In this document: positions 56,125 to 63,986 of the stretch, one piece after another | Numbering within the stretch: position 1 is the first letter of the stretch | Layout of the letters: each line of letters starts with the position of its first letter | Translations under genes and position numbers: made by a program | Source: Flagellimonas hadalis | GTDB lineage: Bacteria; Bacteroidota; Bacteroidia; Flavobacteriales; Flavobacteriaceae | Reading direction: 5' to 3' | Assembly: GCF_007785775.2 (NCBI RefSeq) | Contig: NZ_VNIK02000011.1 | Span: forward strand, 59,918 to 123,917 | DNA length: 64,000 nucleotides | The notes under the pieces: generated by a model | The model's database searches: none | The model's input: only the letters and a program-made list of their open reading frames with translations | What the model was told of the DNA's origin: nothing

Positions 56125-57420
56125 TTACACCCCAAAAACCTTTGGCAACCAAAGGCTAAGGCCCGGGAAATAGGTGATGAGGAACAGTGCCACGATCATG
56201 GCGATGAACAATGGCAACAGGGGTTTGATCACTTTTTCTATGGTCGTATTGGCGATGCCGACACCCACGAAGAGCACGGAGCCCACCGGTGGCGTGCAGA
56301 GGCCTATGCAAAGGTTGAGCACCATCACGATGCCGAACTGTATGGGGTCCATCCCCAGTTCGGTCACGATCGGCAGGAAGATGGGCGTGAATATGAGCAC
56401 TGCTGGCGTCATGTCCATAAAAATGCCCACGAACAACAACAACAGGTTGATGATCAACAAGATCACGATCGGGTTGTCGCTCAGGCCCAACAGCACATCA
56501 CTGATCCCCTGTGGGATGTTCTCAAAGGACATCACCCAGGACATGCTCATGGAAGCACCGATGAGCAACATCACGATGGCCGTGGTCGCAGAGGCCTCCA
56601 AAAGGATATCGGGCAGGTTTTTCCACGTGATCTCCTTATAGGCAAATCCGAGGACCAAGGTATAGAGCACTGCGATCGCGGAGGCTTCGGTGGCGGTAAA
56701 TACGCCCATCACGATCCCTCCCATGACCACGACCAAGAGCATCAAACTTGGGAAGGCTTTCCAAAAAGTGCCCAGCACCTCTTTCATCGAGCTTCTTTTC
56801 CCGACATTGAACCCCTTTTTCTTGGCCCAGAAATAGGCCACGATCATCAAAAAGAGTCCAGTGAGCAACCCTGGGATGTATCCGGCCAAAAAGAGCGCGG
56901 CAATGGATACCCCGCCACTGGCGAGGGAATACACGATCAGCACATTGCTGGGCGGTATCACCAATCCCGTGGTGGCCGATGTGATGTTCACCGCCACCCC
57001 AAATTCCTTGGAATAGCCTTCTTTTTCCATTTCAGGGCCAAGTATGCTTCCCATGGCGGAAGCGGATGCCATGGCGGAACCTGCAATGGCCCCCATCAAC
57101 ATGGCGGATATGATATTGATCAGGGCCAGACCTCCCGGTAGCGATCCCACCAAGGTCTTGGCAAATGCGATGAGCCTATGGGCTATGCCCCCTTTGTTCA
57201 TCAGTTGTCCCGAAAGCACAAAAAAGGGAATGGCCAGCAACGCAAAACTATCCAGTCCGGTCGCCATCCGTTGTGACACTGTGGTCATTGCCGGCAGGGC
57301 GGGTATGCTCACCAACATGGTCAACAATGATGAAATAGAGATGCTCCAGGCCACGGGAGTCCCTATGGCCAATAGGCATACAAAGCTGACAACCAAAACC
57401 AAGATAGGTATATAATCCAT
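56125..57420 (-). CDS. dctM: TRAP transporter large permease (DctM type)
   Basis: 431 residues, about 12 hydrophobic segments. It is the conducting subunit of a sodium-coupled tripartite transporter in the inner membrane. Family phrases: ATGLDSFALLAIPFFVLSGQLMNKGGIAHRL, SATTGLVIPPSNVLIVYSLASGGVS, and LCIGLCTPPVGSVLFVGVGIANT. Its gene has higher GC (sampled lines about 60 percent) than uxaC or operon A. It lies two bases after dctQ and 23 before uxaB. Together with dctQ and dctP it is the only inner-membrane sugar importer in the locus, so galacturonate or a related uronate is the expected cargo. Confidence 0.93.
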   Translation of the reverse strand: MDYIPILVLVVSFVCLLAIGTPVAWSISISSLLTMLVSIPALPAMTTVSQRMATGLDSFALLAIPFFVLSGQLMNKGGIAHRLIAFAKTLVGSLPGGLALINIISAMLMGAIAGSAMASASAMGSILGPEMEKEGYSKEFGVAVNITSATTGLVIPPSNVLIVYSLASGGVSIAALFLAGYIPGLLTGLFLMIVAYFWAKKKGFNVGKRSSMKEVLGTFWKAFPSLMLLVVVMGGIVMGVFTATEASAIAVLYTLVLGFAYKEITWKNLPDILLEASATTAIVMLLIGASMSMSWVMSFENIPQGISDVLLGLSDNPIVILLIINLLLLFVGIFMDMTPAVLIFTPIFLPIVTELGMDPIQFGIVMVLNLCIGLCTPPVGSVLFVGVGIANTTIEKVIKPLLPLFIAMIVALFLITYFPGLSLWLPKVFGV

Positions 57421-57422
57421 GT

Positions 57423-57890
57423 CTATTTTTTATAAATGAGGTCCGTAGTCTTATAGTAGATGATCAACAGTCCGCTCAAGGGCAGTACCGTATATATAAA
57501 GGCCAGGGGAACATTGAGTGCAGGGGAATGCTGTTCCAGGATATAGCTGATGTACACCAACCGTATCCCGCCCACGACCAATGCGAAAAAAGCGAACAGG
57601 ATGATGAGCACGTTCACCATTCGGAAGAGCAACAACTGTGTCTTTTTTCCTGCTTTCATGGGAAGTACGTCAATGGCCACGTGCATGTTCCTTCCCGAAA
57701 CATAGGCCGCGCCGAGGACACCGACCCATATCATTAAATATCGGGCCAGCTCGTCCGTAAAGGAACTTGGGTTGCCCGTGATGTACCTACTGAACACCTG
57801 CCACAGGACATTGATGACCATGACGGCCATAATGACCACCAAGATCCAGCCCAAAATTTTGTCCACTTTTTTCCTGAAGCCCATGATCAT
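57423..57890 (-). CDS. dctQ: TRAP transporter small permease (DctQ type)
   Basis: 155 residues with four hydrophobic helices. Family features: VDKILGWILVVIMAVMVINVLWQVFSRYI in helix 1, the phrase SFTDELARYLMIWVGVLGAAYVSGR between helices 1 and 2, and HVAIDVLP. The small subunit links the binding protein DctP with DctM. The start overlaps the dctP stop as ATGA; a second ATG two codons downstream is possible. Compact gene order dctP-dctQ-dctM (4-base overlap, then 2-base gap) shows one transcription and translation unit. Confidence 0.9.
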   Translation of the reverse strand: MIMGFRKKVDKILGWILVVIMAVMVINVLWQVFSRYITGNPSSFTDELARYLMIWVGVLGAAYVSGRNMHVAIDVLPMKAGKKTQLLLFRMVNVLIILFAFFALVVGGIRLVYISYILEQHSPALNVPLAFIYTVLPLSGLLIIYYKTTDLIYKK

Positions 57891-58867
57891 TTGGTTTGTT
57901 GGATTTGTTCTATGAGCGTGCTCATCACCCTATCACCCTTATATTGATCATAAATCCCTTGGACCGCCTCCTCAAAAGGGGCCTTGTCCGGATAGATCAC
58001 TTCAACCCCGGCCTTTTCCACTTCTTCCAATGCCTTTCTTTCAGAAATGGCCCATAATTCCCTTTGATATGCCACGGAATTGTCGGCGGCCTCTTGCAGC
58101 CATTCTTGTTCCTGTTCGGAAAGCTTGTTCCACAAATGGGTGCTGACCAGCAATGCGTCCGGTAACATGGTGTGCTCGTTGATCGTGTAGTATTTGCAGA
58201 CCTCATAATGTCTGGACAGATAGAAACTGGGGGGATTGTTCTCCGCACCGTCCACTACGCCCTGTTGCAACGAGGTATAGAGTTCGCCCCAGGAAATGGG
58301 CGTGGGCGCACCTCCCAGGCTACGTACCATGTCCATGGCCGTGGCACTTTCCATGACCCTGATCTTCAATCCCTTCAAGTCGTCAGGCGTGGTCACTTGT
58401 TTGTCCTTGGTGTAGAAACTTCTGCTTCCGGCATCGTAATAGCAAAGGCCCTTCAACCAGAATTTTTCGCCCTCTTCGAGCAATTTTTTTCCGATAGGGC
58501 CATCCAAGACCGAAAAGGAGTGTTGTTTGTCCCTGAAGAGAAAGGGAATGCCAAAGACCTTCATATCCGGCGCGAAATTTTCCAGGACGCCCACGGAAAC
58601 CTTGGTCATGTCCAGACTACCGATCTGCAAAAGCTCAAGGCTTTCCCGCTCGGATCCCAATTGTTGGTTGGGGTATATCTTGATCTTCATCTTTCCCCCG
58701 GACAGCTTTTCCAGGTCCTCGCTCATTTTGAGCATGGCCTTGTGTACAGAATGGTTCACATCCAGACCATGGGCCAATTTGATCACTCTGGTTCCACTGG
58801 CCGTATCGCAAGCTGAGATCATAATCAACAGAATCCATCCCAAAAACCATCTGCACCCTAGTTTCAT
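57887..58867 (-). CDS. dctP: TRAP transporter solute-binding protein (DctP type), lipoprotein
   Basis: 326 residues. The signal ends in a lipobox (LLIMISAC, Cys 20), so the binding protein is probably tethered to a membrane rather than free. The DctP fold is clear: KLAHGLDVNHSVHKAMLKMSEDLEKLSGGKMKIKIYPNQQLGSERE in outline, FGIPFLFRD, DLKGLKIRVME (the Arg that binds the carboxylate of the ligand) and VVDGAENNPPSFYLSRHYEVCKY. The Arg and the neighbouring acid sites point to an organic acid ligand, here most simply a hexuronate or KDG. It starts two bases after kdgA. Confidence 0.92.
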   Translation of the reverse strand: MKLGCRWFLGWILLIMISACDTASGTRVIKLAHGLDVNHSVHKAMLKMSEDLEKLSGGKMKIKIYPNQQLGSERESLELLQIGSLDMTKVSVGVLENFAPDMKVFGIPFLFRDKQHSFSVLDGPIGKKLLEEGEKFWLKGLCYYDAGSRSFYTKDKQVTTPDDLKGLKIRVMESATAMDMVRSLGGAPTPISWGELYTSLQQGVVDGAENNPPSFYLSRHYEVCKYYTINEHTMLPDALLVSTHLWNKLSEQEQEWLQEAADNSVAYQRELWAISERKALEEVEKAGVEVIYPDKAPFEEAVQGIYDQYKGDRVMSTLIEQIQQTK

Positions 58868-58869
58868 AG

Positions 58870-59538
58870 TTATCCCTTAACTTTCTTGATGATGTCTAAA
58901 CTTTGCCTCACCGCTGCCTCCAAGGCTGCAAAGTCGCCGTTGGCCAGAATTTCCTTCGAGATGAGCTTGGAGCCCATGCCCACACAGGTCACGCCTGCCG
59001 CAAACCATGCGCCAAGGCTTTCCTCGGTCGGGGATACGCCTCCTGTGGGCATGACTTCCGTCCAGGGTTGTGGCCCCTTGATGTCCTTGACAAAGTTTGG
59101 ACCATAGGTCCCCCCGGGGAAGAGCTTTACGATCTCACAGCCCAGTTCCTCTGCCTTGGCAATCTCGGTAAGGCTCCCACAGCCGGGCGACCACAGTACT
59201 TTCCTGCGGTTGCACGCGATGGCGATGTCCTCCCTGAGCACCGGGGTCACCACGAAGTTCGCCCCCAAGGCCATGTACAGCGAGGCCGAGGCCGCATCCG
59301 TGACGCTGCCCACCCCCATCATCATTCCCGGAAGTTCTTTCAGGGCATAGGTGTTGAGCTCCCCGAACACCTCGTGGGCAAAGTCCCCACGGGCCGTGAA
59401 CTCCATCAATTGTGCCCCTCCATCGTAACAGGCCTTGAGCACCTTCTTCCCCAATTCGATGTCACGGTGGAAGAACAACGGGACGAGCCCCGTTTCCCTC
59501 ATTGCCTGTGCCACTTGTGTTCTTGTATATTGTGCCAT
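58870..59538 (-). CDS. kdgA: KDPG aldolase KdgA (Eda type)
   Basis: 222 residues, class I aldolase (TIM barrel). It cleaves 2-keto-3-deoxy-6-phosphogluconate to pyruvate and glyceraldehyde 3-phosphate. Catalytic Glu in LMEFTARGD (family E-T-R), Schiff-base Lys in CEIVKLFPGG and the phosphate-site TGGVSPTEES are visible. Members also cleave 4-hydroxy-2-oxoglutarate. Sampled GC is about 60-65 percent, clearly above the mean of the window, as in kdgK and the TRAP genes. It lies between kdgK (19 bases) and dctP (2 bases). Length is slightly above the E. coli protein (213). Confidence 0.94.
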   Translation of the reverse strand: MAQYTRTQVAQAMRETGLVPLFFHRDIELGKKVLKACYDGGAQLMEFTARGDFAHEVFGELNTYALKELPGMMMGVGSVTDAASASLYMALGANFVVTPVLREDIAIACNRRKVLWSPGCGSLTEIAKAEELGCEIVKLFPGGTYGPNFVKDIKGPQPWTEVMPTGGVSPTEESLGAWFAAGVTCVGMGSKLISKEILANGDFAALEAAVRQSLDIIKKVKG

Positions 59539-59557
59539 TGGTCTTTTTTTTTAATTG

Positions 59558-60604
59558 TTATCGGGCCACCCTTCCCGATGCATCACCGCCCATCAATTTT
59601 TCGACTTCGTCCACTGTCACAAGGTTCGCATCCCCCTTGATGGTATGCTTCAGGCAAGAGGCCGCCACTGCAAAGTCAAGTGCCTTTTGGTCGTCCCCTT
59701 CGTATTTCATCAATCCATAGATGAGCCCGCCCATAAAACTGTCCCCTCCGCCCACACGGTCCACGATGTCCGTGATCTGGTACTGACGGGTCTCGTACAT
59801 CTTCTTGCCATCGTACAGTACGCCTGCCCAAGTGTTGTGCGAGGCACTTATGGAACCCCTCAGGGTGGTGATCACCTTCCTTGCCTTGGGAAACTTTTCC
59901 ATCATCTGCTTGCAGACCGACAGGAACGCCGCTGCCTCCACATGTTCCCCTTGGGTGGTGATGTCCAGCCCTTCCGGCTTGATGCCAAAGTGTTTTTCAG
60001 CATCTTCCTCGTTGCCCAGTACCACATCGCAGTACGAGGTGAGCTCCGACATCATCTCCTCACGCTTCGCATCGTTGCAGTACTTCCAGAGCTTGGCCCG
60101 ATAGTTCAGGTCCGTGGAGATGGTAAGGCCCTTCTCGCTGGCCACTTTCACGGCTTCCAGACAGGCATCCGCAGCCCCTTGGGATATGGCAGGGGTGATC
60201 CCCGTCCAGTGGAACCATCCGGCCCCTTCAAAGACCTTGTCCCAGTCCACCATGCCCGGGCCGATCTCCGCCATGGCAGAGTGTGCCCGGTCATAGACCA
60301 CTTTGCTACCACGGCTGACGGCACCTGTCTCCAAAAAGTAGATGCCCAAACGGTCCCCGCCATGGATGATCTTGTCCGTGCCCACTCCGCGCTTGCGCAT
60401 CTCCATCAGGGCGCATTCCCCGATGTCGTTCTTCGGAAGGCGTGTCACAAAGTCCACCGGGACCCCATAATTGGCCAAGGAGACCGCCACATTGGACTCC
60501 CCCCCTCCATAGACCACTTCAAAACTGTTGGCCTGGGAGAAGCGCAAAAAACCCTCCGGTGAAAGGCGGAGCATGATCTCCCCGAACGTTACCACTCTTT
60601 TCAT
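59558..60604 (-). CDS. kdgK: 2-keto-3-deoxygluconate kinase KdgK
   Basis: 348 residues from MKRVVTFGEIMLRLSPEGFLRF (the 14 codons upstream lie in the spacer after uxaC). PfkB sugar kinase: VVYGGGESNVAVSLANYG at the substrate side, FHWTGITPAISQG, STDLNYRAKLWK and the catalytic DIVDRVGGGDSFMGGLIYG (Asp in GGGDSF). It phosphorylates KDG to KDPG for KdgA, using ATP. Length is above the usual 310 because of an insertion around residues 230-260. GC is high (sampled lines 52-67 percent). It is the joining point of the galacturonate and unsaturated uronate branches. Confidence 0.95.
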   Translation of the reverse strand: MKRVVTFGEIMLRLSPEGFLRFSQANSFEVVYGGGESNVAVSLANYGVPVDFVTRLPKNDIGECALMEMRKRGVGTDKIIHGGDRLGIYFLETGAVSRGSKVVYDRAHSAMAEIGPGMVDWDKVFEGAGWFHWTGITPAISQGAADACLEAVKVASEKGLTISTDLNYRAKLWKYCNDAKREEMMSELTSYCDVVLGNEEDAEKHFGIKPEGLDITTQGEHVEAAAFLSVCKQMMEKFPKARKVITTLRGSISASHNTWAGVLYDGKKMYETRQYQITDIVDRVGGGDSFMGGLIYGLMKYEGDDQKALDFAVAASCLKHTIKGDANLVTVDEVEKLMGGDASGRVAR

Positions 60605-60620
60605 ATATTCTTGTTTTTTT

Positions 60621-62024
60621 TTAAAAGTTAAAATAGTCTTTAGCATTTCCGTAACTGATGTTGGCCACCATATTTCCCACCAGATCCATGTCGTTGGGCA
60701 ATTCTCCGGAAGCTATTTCTTGTCCCAGCAGATTGCACAGGATCCTACGGAAATACTCGTGCCTTGGGAAAGATAAGAAACTACGGGAATCTGTCAGCAT
60801 ACCGATAAAGCAACTCAGCACTCCCATATTGGAGAGGGTGTCCAATTGCTTGGTGATCCCATCCTTTTGGTCCAAGAACCACCAACTGGAACCCCATTGC
60901 ACTTTCCCTTTTACGGATCCGTCGTTGAAGTTGCCGACCATGGTCGCGAAAACTTCGTTGTAGGAAGGGTTCAGGTTATATATGATGGTCTTTGTCAATT
61001 TGTCCGAACGGTCCAAATGGTTCAGATAGGCCGACAATGTCTGGGCCTGTGGAAAGTCTCCCACGGAGTCCCAACCTGTATCCATTCCCAATATGCCCAA
61101 CATTCTGGTATTGTTGTTCCGCAGGGCTCCCAAATGGAATTGTTGCACCCAGCCCAAGCGGTGGTAGTTTTCCGAAAGGAACAACAAAAGGGCTGTCTTG
61201 AACTTTTCCTCTTCAATCGGGGTCAACACTTCCCCTTTCAATCGTTTGGAGAAAAGGGCGGATACTTCCGCATCGGTAAATTGGGTATAATACATTCGAT
61301 TGAGGCCATGGTCGCACAGTCTACATCCATTTTCATGGAAGTACTCCATTCGCTTCAGCAAGGCATCGCAAAGGTCTTGGAAGGAACTTATGTTGATACC
61401 GGATGCTCCGGAAAGCATCTGAAGATAGTCCAAATATCCTGCGGATTCAATCAAAATGCTCTTATCGGGACGGAACGCCGTGCTCACCGTTACTTTCCAA
61501 TTGTCCATTGCCAAGGCTTTGTGGTGTTCCAAAGTATCTATCGGGTCTTCTGTGGTGCATAGCATTTCCACCTGCATCATCTCCAAAAGTCCTCTGGTGG
61601 CATGCGTCGGTTGTTGCAACTTGGCAGCAGTTTCCGCATATATTTCCCTCGATGACCCTTCATTGAGGTATTGATCGATGTCAAAGTATCTTTTCAGCTC
61701 CAGATGGGTCCAATGGTACAAAGGGTTCCTCAAGGTGTGGGGAACGGTCTTGGCCCAGGCATGGAACTTTTCTTCATCGGAAGCATTACCTGTGATGTAT
61801 TTTTCATCGACCCCCATGGTCCGCATGGCCCTCCATTTGTAATGGTCACCAGCGATCCAAACTTGGGAAATGTTTCCAAACACTTCGTTCTCAGAAATAC
61901 TCTTGGGAATCAAGTGGTTGTGGTAATCAATGATGGGCTGCTTTTCCGCATAATCGAAGTAAAGTTGTTCAGCATACTTGTTTCCCAACAAAAAAGTATC
62001 TGTAATAAATGTATTTTTTGACAT
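60621..62024 (-). CDS. uxaC: Uronate isomerase UxaC
   Basis: 467 residues, amidohydrolase-fold isomerase. It turns D-galacturonate into D-tagaturonate (and D-glucuronate into D-fructuronate). The zinc site begins in QPIIDYHNHLIPKSI (H-x-H); other conserved parts are ISQVWIAGDHYKWRAMR, CTTEDPIDTLEHHKAL, FLSENYHRLGWVQQFHLGALRN and DSRSFLSFPRHEYFRR. Length matches E. coli UxaC (470). The gene has GC of 45-50 percent in sampled lines, in contrast to kdgK next to it. It is 20 bases after kduD and 16 before kdgK. Confidence 0.95.
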   Translation of the reverse strand: MSKNTFITDTFLLGNKYAEQLYFDYAEKQPIIDYHNHLIPKSISENEVFGNISQVWIAGDHYKWRAMRTMGVDEKYITGNASDEEKFHAWAKTVPHTLRNPLYHWTHLELKRYFDIDQYLNEGSSREIYAETAAKLQQPTHATRGLLEMMQVEMLCTTEDPIDTLEHHKALAMDNWKVTVSTAFRPDKSILIESAGYLDYLQMLSGASGINISSFQDLCDALLKRMEYFHENGCRLCDHGLNRMYYTQFTDAEVSALFSKRLKGEVLTPIEEEKFKTALLLFLSENYHRLGWVQQFHLGALRNNNTRMLGILGMDTGWDSVGDFPQAQTLSAYLNHLDRSDKLTKTIIYNLNPSYNEVFATMVGNFNDGSVKGKVQWGSSWWFLDQKDGITKQLDTLSNMGVLSCFIGMLTDSRSFLSFPRHEYFRRILCNLLGQEIASGELPNDMDLVGNMVANISYGNAKDYFNF

Positions 62025-62044
62025 TACCGTCTATTGTGTTTCAA

Positions 62045-62827
62045 TCATTCATTTGCAGGCTTACCTATGGTGGCCAGAATTCCCCCATCCACATAAATGA
62101 CCTGTCCATTTACAAAATCACTGGCCCTGGAAGCCAAAAATACCGCTGTTCCGGCCAAATCCTCGGGATTTCCCCAACGCCCGGCAGGTGTTCGCTGTAT
62201 GATGAAATCATTGAATGGATTTCCATCCACCCTGATCGGCGCCGTTTGGGAGGTCGCAAAATAGCCCGGACCTATCCCGTTCACCTGTATATTGTGCGGT
62301 GCCCATTCCGTTGCCAAGTTTCGTGTAAGCATTTTCAAGCCTCCTTTGGCCGCCGCATAGGCACTGACACTGTTTCTTCCCAACTCGCTCATCATGGAAC
62401 AAATGTTGATGATCTTTCCTTCTTTTCTCTGGATCATATCCTTGACCACCAGTTGCGACATGATAAAAGGCCCCACCAAATCCACATCAATGACCCTTCT
62501 AAAATCAGAGACCTGCATGGAAACGGCAGCTTCCCTCTTGATGATGCCCGCATTGTTTACAAGAACATCAATTTTACCCTGTTCGGCAACAATCTGACCT
62601 ACAAATTTTTCCGCTTCCGCTTCATTGGTCACATCAAATAGATATCCCGTGGCCTTGAACCCTTTATCATGATAATGCTTCAGGGCATTGTCCATTTTTT
62701 CGGGTGTGGTGCCTGTTATTACCAGTTCCGCTCCGGCCTGTGCCAATCCTTCGGCCATGGCCATGCCCAACCCATGGGTACCTCCTGTTACCAACGCCAC
62801 CTTGCCTTTTAAACTAAATAAATCCAT
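62045..62827 (-). CDS. kduD: 2-dehydro-3-deoxy-D-gluconate 5-dehydrogenase KduD
   Basis: 260 residues, short-chain dehydrogenase. It reduces 3-deoxy-hexulosonate (DKII) to KDG with NADH in the cytoplasm. The cofactor glycine motif is VTGGTHGLGMAM, NNAGI follows, and the catalytic Tyr and Lys are in SAYAAAKGG, with the Ser upstream in NICSMMSELG. The terminus YVDGGILATIG is normal. It directly follows kduI (25 bases) as in other pectin degraders. A general gluconate dehydrogenase cannot be excluded by sequence alone, but the context is decisive. Confidence 0.9.
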   Translation of the reverse strand: MDLFSLKGKVALVTGGTHGLGMAMAEGLAQAGAELVITGTTPEKMDNALKHYHDKGFKATGYLFDVTNEAEAEKFVGQIVAEQGKIDVLVNNAGIIKREAAVSMQVSDFRRVIDVDLVGPFIMSQLVVKDMIQRKEGKIINICSMMSELGRNSVSAYAAAKGGLKMLTRNLATEWAPHNIQVNGIGPGYFATSQTAPIRVDGNPFNDFIIQRTPAGRWGNPEDLAGTAVFLASRASDFVNGQVIYVDGGILATIGKPANE

Positions 62828-62852
62828 TTTTTGCTGCTTTTCTTGTTGGATT

Positions 62853-63692
62853 TTATCTCAAATCGTTTGGGGATACTCCATCCATGTCGCCATAGTCGAG
62901 GTTTTCACCCGCCATTCCCCAAATAAAGGAATAATTGGATGTGCCCGCACCTGAATGGATGGACCATTCCGGCGACAGTACAGCATCATGGTTTTTGAGG
63001 AATATATGACGGGTTTCCTGTGGTTGCCCCATGAAATGGCTTATGGTCTGTCCTTCTTCCAGATCAAAATAAAAATAGGCTTCCATGCGGCGAGCGTGTA
63101 CGTGGGCCGGCATGGTGTTCCATACGTTGCCCTCCACAAGTTCGGTCAGCCCCATCTGCAATTGGCATGTGGGTACAATACTGTTTACAATTAATTTATT
63201 GAGAATACGCTTGTTCGCAAATTTCTCTTCACCCAAATGGATGATCTCAGCATCTTTGCGGCTCACCTTCTTCACAGGATAACTTTTGTGTGCAGGCGCA
63301 GAATTGATATAAAACAATGCTGGACTATCGGCACTTGAAGACTTGAAAATGATCTCTTTGTTGCCACTGCCTACATATAATGCCTCTTTTCTTTCCAACT
63401 CATAGGTCTTGCCGTCCACTTCCACTACCCCGGCACCACCCACATTGACTATTCCGAGTTCTCTTCGCTGCAAGAAGAATTCAGCTTTAAGATCATCAAT
63501 GGTTTCCAACTGTACCGCCTTCTTTACGGGCTTCACTCCTCCCACAATAAATCTGTCGTACATGGAATAGGTAAGTCTCACCGAATCGTCCTGGAACAGC
63601 CCTTCTATCAAGAAGTGGTTCCTCAATTCTTCGGTATTATATGTCTTAACATCTTCTGGGTGATGCGCATAGCGCAATTCGGAATAGGTCAT
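62853..63692 (-). CDS. kduI: 5-keto-4-deoxyuronate isomerase KduI
   Basis: 279 residues from MTYSELRYAHHPEDVKTY; the start is the first ATG after the operator and fits the family length (278). An all-beta cupin-like fold; zinc ligands are two His and Glu in MPAHVHARRMEAYFYFDL and a later His in EWSIHSGAG. It isomerises the linear unsaturated uronate (DKI) to DKII for KduD. It is the first gene of the 10.7-kb operon B and its promoter carries the LacI-family operator, so all genes from kduI to uxaA are expected to be induced together. Confidence 0.95.
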   Translation of the reverse strand: MTYSELRYAHHPEDVKTYNTEELRNHFLIEGLFQDDSVRLTYSMYDRFIVGGVKPVKKAVQLETIDDLKAEFFLQRRELGIVNVGGAGVVEVDGKTYELERKEALYVGSGNKEIIFKSSSADSPALFYINSAPAHKSYPVKKVSRKDAEIIHLGEEKFANKRILNKLIVNSIVPTCQLQMGLTELVEGNVWNTMPAHVHARRMEAYFYFDLEEGQTISHFMGQPQETRHIFLKNHDAVLSPEWSIHSGAGTSNYSFIWGMAGENLDYGDMDGVSPNDLR

Positions 63693-63708
63693 ATTGTGGA
63701 ATAAATAA

Positions 63709-63722
63709 TGCAATCGATTACA
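63709..63722. promoter_or_regulatory. LacI-family operator at kduI
   Basis: TGCAATCGATTACA, the exact complement of the susC site (read on the same strand). It covers the predicted start of transcription (about 63,719) and its outer base adjoins the -7 box. Confidence 0.7.
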
Positions 63723-63730
63723 CAAATATA
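63723..63730 (-). promoter_or_regulatory. kduI -7 box
   Basis: Minus strand TATATTTG, exact match to TAnnTTTG; a weak TTG element lies 17 bases upstream. Leader about 28 bases. Confidence 0.55.
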
Positions 63731-63955
63731 AAGATTTTTTTCAATTACAACATTTATACAAAAAAATATATTCAAAAATCGAAATTGAACAAAAAAGGAA
63801 GAGTTTTAATGTCAACTAAACAATAATCCAATGAAATGCGCAACACGCATAGATAGAGGAATGTAGTATATAACAGTACCGATTGCAACAAAAGAAGGCA
63901 TGTGGGAATCGCACTAAAAGAAAAAGAGGGTTTTTTGGGAGTATATAAAACAAAA

Positions 63956-63984
63956 AAGGCCCTTCACGTATTGTGAAGGGCCTT
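63956..63984 (-). terminator. Terminator of the ribosomal RNA operon
   Basis: Perfect 12-bp stem AAGGCCCTTCAC / GTGAAGGGCCTT with a 5-base loop and, on the minus strand, a run of six T. It directly follows the 5S rRNA end. The 225 bases between it and the kduI promoter have no gene that I can support. Confidence 0.9.
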
Positions 63985-63986
63985 GA

